Below, in pieces: positions 23,576 through 35,500 of a stretch of DNA of 64,000 nucleotides. This DNA comes from Sphaerolaimus hirsutus (taxonomy: Eukaryota; Nematoda; Chromadorea; Monhysterida; Sphaerolaimidae): the NCBI GenBank assembly GCA_964036195.1, contig OZ038452.1, positions 20,471,785-20,535,784 on the forward strand, in the 5' to 3' direction. Within the stretch, counting starts at the first letter, position 1; every line of letters starts with the position of its first letter. The position numbers and the translations under genes were made by a program. The notes under the pieces were generated by a model that worked only from the letters and a program-made list of their open reading frames with translations, did not search any database and was not told the DNA's origin.

Positions 23576-26500
23576 ATGAGCGTGTACACTAGCTCCAGGT
23601 GCTAGTCCCAGACTCTGTAAAATGTCAAATGTCATGCAAAGTGTCAAAAGTCATGTAAAAGGTCCTGCAAAATGACAACCCGGTTGCCATTTTCAGGGCA
23701 TTTTCCATGACCTTTGACACTTTGCATGCCATTTGACATTTTACAGGGTCTGGGAGTGCCCGCAGTTCGAGCTCGAGCGCGGCGCCCAGGTCGGCCGGCA
23801 CCAGCTCCAGCGGCTCCACCACCGACGACATGTGCAAAGGTGAGCGTGGGCTTAGGCTAATGATTTGTGTTTTTGATGATTTTTGCCTGTTCACGTTGGG
23901 TTTTTTTTTCATTTGTGAACCTGATGAGATCCGATTGTAAAATCCAGCCGCTCGTGAAAGAGTTGTTTACCGTATTTCCTCGAAATACCCCCCGGGGGGT
24001 GATTGTTTCATAGTGGTCCCGAGAGGGGGGGGGGTTAAACGAGGGGGGGGGGGTATTTCGAGGGGGGGGGGTTATTATTTCACAAGAAAATTTTTGAAAA
24101 CCAAGTACAAAATTGTCGTCTGAAACGTACGCAGACGTCGAAAAATGCAACAAAAACTGCCTTCTGTATAGGGTGTCAAAAAAAATTTTTTACGGAAAAC
24201 GGAAAACGGAAAGGTAAAATTTTTTCACTTTACGGAAAACGGAAAACGGAAAGGTAAAAAAAAAATTTCTGCCGGAAAACGGAAAACGGAAAGGTAAAAA
24301 AATTTCACTCAGCTGAGAAAACGGAAAACGGAAAGGTAAAAAAAATTGTCAGCCGGAAAACGGAAAACGGAAAAATGAAATGCCGGAAAACGGAAAACGG
24401 AAAGCAAAATTTTCACGGAAACGGAAAAAAATAAAGTGAAATTAGCACGGTAATAGACAAATTTCAGAAGGAAAACCTGCATGCAGGTTTGCCTGTTTGG
24501 CTTTGATTGTGGTAGCTGTACATTCTGCAACTATGGATCATGCCTGTAACTTCACTTGTAGTTCAAGCTTAACTGAACCAACAAAAAATCATCAAAAAGT
24601 AGCCATAGTGGCCATAGGAAAGGAAACACTACCACAATTTCACAGTCTAGAAGCAGTGGGAATCACTGATGACCCCTATGCAATTGATGACAACATTGCA
24701 GAGGAGATGATAATAAATAGCATAAAATTCAACAACAACAACAAACAATACTATATTGACTGGCCGTATAAAGAGAGTATCAGTGACCTGCCCACGGGAA
24801 AAGGAGAAGCCTTGGTGCAGTTTAAATCACTGATAAGAAGATTCAACAAAGATCCAAACTTATTCGAACAATACCAGAAAGTTTTGGATGACCAACTAGA
24901 AAAGGGAATAATTGAGATCTGTGATGACAAAACAGACAACAAGGGGATTCATTACCTGCCACACCAGCCAGTAATCACACCGGGCAAATCAACATCATGC
25001 AGAATCGTGTACAATGGGTCGTCAGGTAAGCCCAGTTTCAACGAGTGCCTTTTTAGAGGACCAATTACAACACCATTAGCACTGGGCCTACTCCTGAGGT
25101 TCAGGGCAGGCAATCTAGCATTCATTGCTGATATTGAAAAGGCATTTTTGCAAATAGGATTGCATGACCAAGCTAGAGACTACACACGATTTTTCTGGCT
25201 GAAAGATGCCTCAAAACCAGTAACTGAAAATAACTTAATAGTACTTCTTTTTAAACGTGTACTGTTTGGACTTCAAGTCTGTTTGGACTTGGAGCAGTCA
25301 TAAAATACCATTTAAATGTGACAATAAACAACATGAATGAATATGAAGAAAATGAAGGGGAACAAAACCAGTTGGCAATGATAATAAACAGCATTTACAT
25401 TGATAACTTCATCATGAGTGTCACAAATGAAGTTGAAGCTTTAGAACTATATTACAAAGTCAAAGCTTTATTTAACCAATGTTCTATGAACATGAGGGAA
25501 TGGCTGTCAAACTCCAGATCAGTCATGAATGAAATAGCAGAAAACGACAGGAGTCCAAAGGTGAATAAAATTGTCGCAGTAATGGGCATGAAATAAAATC
25601 ACCGAACGGACATGCTGGCAATATCAACACCAAAATTGCAAATTGACAGCATCACAACACCAACCAGACGAAACTTGAATAAATTATTGGTGTCAGCATA
25701 TGACCCAATTGGGTTCACAGCACCTGTTTCACTGACCCTGAAATCCCAGTTGTCAATGCTGCTCCAAGAGACAAAAACAACACAATGGGATGAGCCAATT
25801 GAAGATAAATACAGATTGGAAAAACAATGGAAAAATGCAAGAAAACTGAAAATCGAGCCTGAAAATGGAAAAATGGCCTGGTAAAACGGAAACGGAAAGG
25901 TAAAAATTTTTCAGCCGGAAAACGGAAAAATGGGCTGGAAAAACGGAAAACGGAAAGGTAAAAATTTTTCGGCTGCCGGAAAACGGAAAACGGAAAGGTA
26001 AAAATTTTTCGGCTGCCGGAAAACGGAAAACGGAAAGGTAAAAAATTTTCCTGCGGAAAGGAGGAAACGGAAAACGGAAACGGAAATTTGACACCCTACT
26101 TCTGTAAGGTTCTGTAGACTAATATTAGTACGTAGATGGTATAAACACTGTTCTAACGTGATTCCGACATTGTTTTAACGTGTGTTCTGCACTACGCAGA
26201 ACATAAACTGCCGTATTTGTCATGTACGTTCTCTTTACACTCAATTGGGGGGGGGGTATTTCGAGGGGGGGGGGTGAGTGTTTCATAGTGGTCTCGAGAG
26301 GGGGGGGTCAAACGAGGGGGGGGGGGGTTATTTCAAGGGGGGGGTATTTCGAGGAAATACGGTAGTTAACAAAATTTCAGTCTTTGTGTCTGCTGCGCAA
26401 ATCAGAGCATCGCTTCAATTCAAATAAATTTCAATGAAAATCATCCGTATCTACCTATATGAATTGCAAATGTGGGCCACCTCGTATTTTTGCACACGTC

Positions 26501-29500
26501 ACGAAACGGTACTGAACCCGCAACATTTACGTTTCACGAAACATGCAGTGCCATCCCAAAACACTTCCCAGTATCGCTTCTCGGCCTTTTGGCTAAGATC
26601 AAAGTGTAGTATCTGTTCTTATCAGCTTAATCTCTGATATGCAACCTATTGGTTGCACTGAGATTAGTCGATTTTTGGGACCAAGGCGTGGAGCCACAGC
26701 TCGCTGTGCCCTGCCGCGGGTTGGCCCAGCGCTGCACTGCTGCTGGGAACGGCCCACACCCCCGGGGGTGCCTTTGAACTGTTGTTGTGTTTTGCTGTGG
26801 CAGTGCTTGTTCCGTGTGCAAACGCCGCTCCCGGCTTTGGTAAAGTGCAAGAAGTCATGCAAAGTGTCATTAAATATTTACATTAAATGCGGAAAAATTA
26901 AATAAATATCTGACATTTCACAGGGCAAATTACTATATACCCTCAAATAAGACCCCAGGTGAGTTTTTTCGTCAAAAGTAGTGATGTAAAAGCGCCATGG
27001 CGCTTGCGCCTGGCGCTAGCGCCATGATGCTGTTGGTGCTTGGTGCTATTTTTGCCTGGCGCCAGGGACTAAATTCCTGGCGCTGGCACTTGGCGCTAGT
27101 GCCAAAGCAAAAAGCGCCATGGCGCTTCTGGCGCTTGGCGTTATTTTGCTCTGACGGCATTGGTGCTTGGCGCTGGGGGTCGGAAAAGCGCCATGGCGCT
27201 TTTGGCGCTTGGCGCCAATGTCCTGGTGCATTTCACATCACTAGTCATAAGTTAGGGAGGGGGGGGCAGTTATTCGAGTGGAGGAATAATTTTTTCCTCG
27301 GGTCTTTCACTTTATTCATTGTATGAATGCATTCCATCAACTCATGTAATCGAGGTATTCAGCAGTTAAATAACAACCAAAATGATGTATTCATGCTAAA
27401 ATTTGTGTTCATCAGCATCTGAATCATTCAAATACACATTGTGGATACACATGCCAAATACCCAGATGGGGGAGTTATTCCAAAGGGGGTGGGAGTTATT
27501 CAAGGGGAGGAGTTATTTTTCCTAACCCGGCCAACAGGGTGGAGTTGTTCAAGGGCTCCAAGGATCCTGAATCCTTTATGTTTAATGATTTTTTATCTCC
27601 ATAAATATTAGTTGATAATCCCCAATCTTGGTAAATTCAAGGTATTTTTGCACACATCATGAAACGGTACTTAACCCGCAACATTTACGTTTCACGAAAC
27701 ATTCCGTACCATATCAAAACGGCTCCCAGTATCGCTTCTCAACCTTTTGGCTTAAGGGTCGTTTACACGGTTTCGTGTGCCGACAAAAAAGTTAAGCGAG
27801 AAAGTTCCATAATTCCGGAATAAAGTTCCGTATCTGCGGGAAAAGCCAGTGAAGTATACTCACTAGTTAAGTTTACACACATGCCAATTTGCATATAATT
27901 TGAGCCTGTCGTTCAAAACTTATTTGCATTTGAAGATGAATTTCAGTTGTCGGTTCGGTTTCAAAATGAAAACCGAACCGACAACTAAAATTCATTTTCA
28001 ATTGCCTATAATTCGTGAACGACATGCTCAAATTATCTGCAATTTGGCATGTGTTTACACATAACTAGTGAGCACAATTCACCGTTTTTTCTTGCATATA
28101 TGAAACTTAATTCCAGAATTATGGAACTTTTCCACCAAACTTTTTTGTCGGCACACGAAAGCGTGTAAACGCTGCTTAAGATCAAAGTGTAGTATCTGTT
28201 CTTATCAGCTTAATCTCTGATATGCAACCTATTGGTTGCACTGAGATTAGTCGATTTTTGGGACCAAGGCGTGGACCACAGCTCGCTGTGCCCTGCCGCG
28301 GGTTGGCCCAGCGCTGCACTGCTGCTGGGAACGGCCCACACCCCCGGGGAGTGTGGTCATTATGACATGTTGTGTACTTTAACATGTTGTGGAATATAAC
28401 ATGCCATCATGGGAATATTACATGTTGTGGAAAGTGACATGCCAAAAGGTGAAAGTAACATGTCAAGCGTGAAAGTAACATGCCACAGCCCAAAGGTGAA
28501 TGTAACATGCAAAGCGTGAAAGTAACATGTCATGCACATGTGGTCGCAAGTTGTAACTCATGCATGTGAAAAAGTTATCAGTGATTGATCATTATCATCA
28601 TGTTTGTCAAGGTGTGAATTCTATGCACGTTCACGCGCGCAAATCAAACCCACACCATGTCGATAAATAGACCACAAATTGTTAATCGATACAATCTGTT
28701 GTTTTTTAGTTTGGCAAATGGTTTTTAGCTTTATCCTTGTGACGCTGTTAAAATGATAAGGATTATAGCTTGTTAATATTATTCATCAATATAAAAATAT
28801 ATCTTTCTCTAGACAGCACAGCACACACAAGTTAGTAAATATATTAGTACACATGACTAAGAAGATAAGAAAAATAGCAACAAACATTCACAATACATTC
28901 AATGTAAACTTCAAAGCAAAATATGCAAGTAACAAGTAAATTTTAACAAAAAAGCAAGCTGTGCAGAAATTTTCCATCATAACAAAAAATACTTCATATT
29001 TTCCAAAATGACATTTCACAAAATTTTTGACTTTAGAATTTTTCTAGAAAAAATTGGACGTTTTTCTAGGAGTTAAATAAAAAGTCTGAAAGCAAAATTA
29101 AATTTTGAAATTAGCCATCGTAAATGCTACCAGAACTCACTAATTACCGTATTTGCTTGAATAAATCCCCTTGAATAATTCCTCCCCTTGAATAATTCCC
29201 TGTCAAATATGACATGATAAAAATAATTCCCATGCAGAAACATTTAAATACAGTAAAATAAAACCAAATAAATTCAACCAATGTTAGGCACATGTTGTGG
29301 CTGCTGCAGTGCTTGCAATTGCTGCAAAGCGGCAGCCAACTGCGCCTGAAGAAATTGATTTTGTACTTGCACATCAAAAACGTGTGCCATAGGTCCAGCC
29401 AGCAGGACCAATACCTGCCCAGCATCACTTATGACAAAAAATCAATGTCAAAAACTACAATATTTGTCCAAACTCACCGTACCGCTATCAGCCATGACTT

Positions 29501-32500
29501 CCAAGTTAACCCATTCGACAAAAAAAAACGACAACAGATTGTATCAGATGATTAAAAAACAACAGATTGTATCAATTAACAATTTGGCCTATTTATCGAC
29601 ATGGTGTGGGTTTGATTTGCGCGCGTGAACGTGCATAGAATTCACACCTTGACAAACATGATGATAATGATCAATCACTGATAACTTTTTCACACACATG
29701 AGTTACAACTTGCGACTGCATGTGCATGACATGTTACTTTCACGCTTTGCATGTTACATTCACCTTTGGGCTGTGGCATGTTACTTTCACGCTTGACATG
29801 TTACTTTCACCTTTTGGCATGTCACTTTCCACAACATGTAATATTCCCATGATGGCATGTTATATTCCACAACATGTTAAAGTACACAACATGTCAAAGT
29901 GGATTGACCCCCCCCGGGGGTGCCTTTGAACTGTTGTTGTGTTTTGCTGTGGCAGTGCTTGTTCCGTGTGCAAACGCCGCTCCCGGCTTTGGTAAAGTGC
30001 AAGAAGTCATGCAAAGTGTCATTAAATATTTAACTAAAATGCAGAAAAATTAAATAAATATCTGACATTTCACAGGGCAAATTAGTATATACCCTCAAAT
30101 AAGACCCCAGGTGAGTTTTTTCGTCACAAGTAGTGATGTAAAAGCGACATGGCTCTGGCGCCTGGCACTAGCACCATACTAAAAAGCGCCATTGTTGGAT
30201 TTCCCCTTTTGTGCACGTGATGTGCTTATCCTTGTGTTTTGTGATTTAAGTCTCGTTCGCACGTATCATAGGGGTCGCCATAAATATACACATCCACAAC
30301 ACAATCTTCGGACCCCCTCGGACACGGCACCATGGTGCTGTTGGTGCTTGGTGCTATTTTTGCCTGGCGCCAGGGACTAAATTCCTGGCGCTGGCACTTG
30401 ACGCTAGTGCCAAAGCAAAAAGCGCCATGGCGCTTCTGGCGCTTGGCGCCATTTTGCTCTGACGGCATTGTGGCCACACAAGCTAGTTTTCAATGTTCCT
30501 TTTTGAAAACTCGTAAATCAGCATTGAACGCGTTGAGTTTTCTAGAATGAGTCGTTTTTACTCTCCGTCAACTGTAGATGACGGGCACCTCATTCTAGAA
30601 AACTCAAATGCATTCAATGCAGATCTACAAGTTTTCAAAATTTTAGTTGAAAACTAGCTTGTGTGGCCACATTGGTGCTTGGCGCTGGGGGTCAGAAAAG
30701 CGTCATGGTGCTTTTGGCGCTTGGCGCCAATGTCCTGGCGCATTTCACATCACTAGTCATAAGTTAGGGAGGGGGGGCAGTTATTCGAGTGGAGGAATCA
30801 TTTTTTCCTTGGGTCTTTCACTTTATTCATTGTATGAATGCATTCCATTAACTCATGTAATCGAGGTATTCAGCAGTTAAATAACAACCAAAATGATTTA
30901 TTCATGCTAAAATTTGTGTTCATCAGCATCTGAATCATTCAAATACACATTGTGGATACACATGCCGAATACCCAGATGGGGGAGTTATTCAAGAGGGGG
31001 GTCCGAGTTATTCAAGGGGAGGAGTTACTTTTTCCTAACCTGGCCAACAGGGTGGAGTTGTTCAAGGGCTTCAAGGATCCTGAATCCTTCATGTTTAACG
31101 ATTTTTTATCGCCATAAATATTAGTTGATAATCCCCAATCTTGGTAAATTCACGGTATTTTTGCACACATCATGAAACGGTACTTAACCCGCAACATTTA
31201 CGTTTCACGAAACATGCAGTACCATCCCAAAACGGCTCCCAGTATCGCTTCTCGGCCTTTTGGCTAAGATCAAAGTGTAGTATCTGTTCTTATCAGCTTA
31301 ATCTCTGATATGCAACCTATTGGTTGCACTGAGATTAGTCGATTTTTGGGACCAAGGCGTGGAGCCACAGCTCGCTGTGCCCTGCCGCGGGTTGGCCCAG
31401 CGCTGCACTGCTGCTGCGAACGGCCCACACCCCTGGGGGTGCCTTTGAACTGTTGTTGTGTTTTGCTGTGGCAGTGCTTCTTCCATGTGGACACGCCACT
31501 CCCAGTCTTGGTAAAGTGCAAGAAGTCATGCAAAGTGTCATTAAATATTTACATAAAATGCGGAAAAATTGTCTAAATATCAGACATGTCACAGGGCAAA
31601 TTACTATATACCCTCGAATAAGACCCCAGGTGAGTTTTTTCGTCACAAGTAGTGATGTAAAAGCGCCATGGCGCTGGCGCCTGGCGCTAGCGCCATACTA
31701 AAAAGCGCCATGGTGCTGTTGGTGCTTGGTGCTATTTTCGCCTGGCGCCAGGGACTAAATTCCTGGCGCTGGCACTTGGCGCTAGTGCCAAAGCAAAAAG
31801 CGCCATGGCGCTTCTGGCGCTTGGCGCCATTTTGCTCTGACGGCATTGGTGCTTGGCGCTGGGGGTCGGAAAAGCGCCATGGCGCTTTTGGCGCTTGGCG
31901 CCAATGTCCTGGTGCATTTCACATCACTAGTCATAAGTTAGGGAGGTGGGGGGCAGTTATTCGAGTGGAGGAATAACTTTTTCCTCGGGTCTTTCACTTT
32001 ATTCATTGTATGAATGCATTCCATCAACTCATGTAATCGAGGTATTCAGCAGTTAAATAACAACCAAAATGATTTATTCATGCTAAAATTTGTGTTCATC
32101 AGCATCTGACACATTCAGCATTCAAATACACATTGTGGATACACATGCCGAATACCCAGATGGGGGAGTTATTCAAGAGGGGGGTCCGAGTTATTCAAGG
32201 GGAGGAGTTATTTTTTCCTAACCTGGCCAACAGGGTGGAGTTGTTCAAGGGCTTCAAGGATCCTGAATCCTTCATGTTTAAAGATTTTTTATTTCCATAA
32301 ATATTAGTTGATAATCCCCAATCTTGGTAAATTCAAGGTATTTTTTGCACACATCATGAAACGATACTTAACCCGCAACATTTACGTTTCACGAAACATG
32401 CAGTACCATCCCAAAACGGCTCCCAGTATCGCTTCTCGGCCTTTTGGCTAAGATCAAAGTGTAGTATCTGTTCTTATCAGCTTAATCTCTGATATGCAAC

Positions 32501-35500
32501 CTATTGGTTGCACTGAGATTAGTTGATTTTTGGGACCAAGGCGTGGACCACAGCTCGCTGTGCCCTGCCGCGGGTTGGCCCAGCGCTGCACTGCTGCTGG
32601 GAACGGCCCACACCCCTGGGGGTGCCTTTGAACTGTTGTTGTGTTTTGCTGTGGCAGTGCTTCTTCCATGTGGACACGCCACTCCCAGCCTTGGTAAAGT
32701 GCAAGAAGTCATGCAAAGTGTCATTAAATATTTACATAAAATGCGGAAAAATTGTCTAAATATCAGACATTTCACAGGGCAAATTACTATATACCCTCGA
32801 ATAAGACCCCAGGTGAGTTTTTTCGTCACAAGTAGTGATGTAAAAGCGCCATGGCGCTGGCGCCTGGCGCTAGCGCCATACTAAAAAGCGCCATGGTACT
32901 GTTGGTGCTTGGTGCTATTTTCGCCTGGCGCCACGGACTAAATTCCTGGCGCTGGCACTTGGCGCTAGTGCCAAAGCAAAAAGCGCCATGGCGCTTCTGG
33001 CGCTTGGCGCCATTTTGCTCTGACGGCATTGGTGCTTGGCGCTGGGGGTCGGAAAAGCGCCATGGCGCTTTTGGCGCTTGGCGCCAATGTCCTGGTGCAT
33101 TTCACATCACTAGTCATAAGTTAGGGAGGTGGGGGGCAGTTATTCGAGTGGAGGAATAACTTTTTCCTCGGGTCTTTCACTTTATTCATTGTATGAATGC
33201 ATTCCATCAACTCATGTAATCGAGGTATTCAGCAGTTAAATAACAACCAAAATGATTTATTCATGCTAAAATTTGTGTTCATCAGCATCTGACACATTCA
33301 GCATTCAAATACACATTGTGGATACACATGCCGAATACCCAGATGGGGGAGTTATTCAAGAGGGGGGTCCGAGTTATTCAAGGGGAGGAGTTATTTTTTC
33401 CTAACCTGGCCAACAGGGTGGAGTTGTTCAAGGGCTTCAAGGATCCTGAATCCTTCATGTTTAAAGATTTTTTATTTCCATAAATATTAGTTGATAATCC
33501 CCAATCTTGGTAAATTCAAGGTATTTTTTGCACACATCATGAAACGATACTTAACCCGCAACATTTACGTTTCACGAAACGTGCAGTACCATCCCAAAAC
33601 GGCTCCCAGCATCGCTTCTCGGCCTTTTGGCTAAGATCAAAGTGTAGTATCTGTTCTTATCAGCTTAATCTCTGATATGCAACCTATTGGTTGCACTGAG
33701 ATTAGTCGGTTTTTGGGACCAAGGCGTGGAGCCACAGCTCGCTGTGCCCTGCCGCGGGTTGGCCCAGCGCTGCACTGCTGCTGGGAACGGCCCACACCCC
33801 TGGGGGTGCCTTTGAACTGTTGTTGTGTTTTGCTGTGGCAGTGCTTCTTCCATGTGGACACGCCACTCCCAGTCTTGGTAAAGTGCAAGAAGTCATGCAA
33901 AGTGTCATTAAATATTTACATAAAATGCGGAAAAATTGTCTAAATATCAGACATTTCACAGGGCAAATTACTATATACCCTCGAATAAGACCCCAGGTGA
34001 GTTTTTTCGTCACAAGTAGTGATGTAAAAGCGCCATGGCGCTGGCGCCTGGCGCTAGCGCCATACTAAAAAGCGCCATGGTGCTGTTGGTGCTTGGTGCT
34101 ATTTTCGCCTGGCGCCAGGGACTAAATTCCTGGCGCTGGCACTTGGCGCTAGTGCCAAAGCAAAAAGCGCCATGGCGCTTCTGGCGCTTGGCGCCATTTT
34201 GCTCTGACGGCATTGGTGCTTGGCGCTGGGGGTCAGAAAAGCGCCATGGCGCTTGGCGCCAATGTCCTGGTGCATTTCACATCACTAGTCATAAGTTAGG
34301 GAGGTGGGGGGCAGTTATTCGAGTGGAGGAATAACTTTTTCCTCGGGTCTTTCACTTTATTCATTGTATGAATGCATTCCATCAACTCATGTAATCGAGG
34401 TATTCAGCAGTTAAATAACAACCAAAATGATTTATTCATGCTAAAATTTGTGTTCATCAGCATCTGACACATTCAGCATTCAAATACACATTGTGGATAC
34501 ACATGCCGAATACCCAGATGGGGGAGTTATTCAAGAGGGGGTCCGAGTTATTCAAGGGGAGGAGTTATTTTTTCCTAACCTGGCCAACAGGGTGGAGTTG
34601 TTCAAGGGCTTCAAGGATCCTGAATCCTTCACGTTTAAAGATTTTTTATTTCCATAAATATTAGTTGATAATCCCCAATCTTGGTAAATTCAAGGTATTT
34701 TTGCACACATCATGAAACGATACTTAACCCGCAACATTTACGTTTCACGAAACATGCAGTACCATCCCAAAACGGCTCCCAGTATCGCTTCTCGGCCTTT
34801 TGGCTAAGATCAAAGTGTAGTATCTGTTCTTATCAGCTTAATCTCTGATATGCAACCTATTGGTTGCACTGAGATTAGTCGATTTTTGGGACCAAGGTGT
34901 GGAGCCACAGCTCGCTGTGCCCTGCCGCGGGTTGGCCCAGCGCTGCACTGCTGCTGGGAACGGCCCACACCCCCGGGGGTGCCTTTGAACTGTTGTTGTG
35001 TTTTGCTGTGGCAGTGCTTCTTCCATGTGGACACGCCACTCCCAGCCTTGGTAAAGTGCAAGAATTCATGCAAAGTGTCATTAAATATTTACATAAAATG
35101 CGGAAAAATTGTCTAAATATCAGACATTTCACAGGGCAAATTACTATATACCCTCGAATAAGGCCCCAGGTTAGTTTTTTCGTCACAAGTAGTGATGTAA
35201 AAGCGCCATGGCGCTGGCGCCTGGCACTAGCGCCATACTAAAAAGTGCCATGGTGCTGTTGGTGCTTGGTGCTATTTTCGCCTGGCGCCATGGACTAAAT
35301 TCCTGGCGCTGGCACTTGGCGCTAGTGCCAAAGCAAAAAGCGCCATGGCGCTTCTGGCGCTTGGCGCCATTTTGCTCTGACGGCATTGGTGCTTGGCGCT
35401 GGGGGTCGGAAAAGCGCCATGGCGCTTTTGGCGCTTGGCGCCAATGTCCTGGTGCATTTCACATCACTAGTCATAAGTTAGGGAGGTGGGGGGCAGTTAT

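Noticed and set aside
28350-29910. Possible CRISPR-like or satellite repeats of acatgttgtgg / aagtaacatg units
   Set aside because: The units lie in mirrored arms of a transposon with a 9 bp target duplication in a eukaryotic genome.
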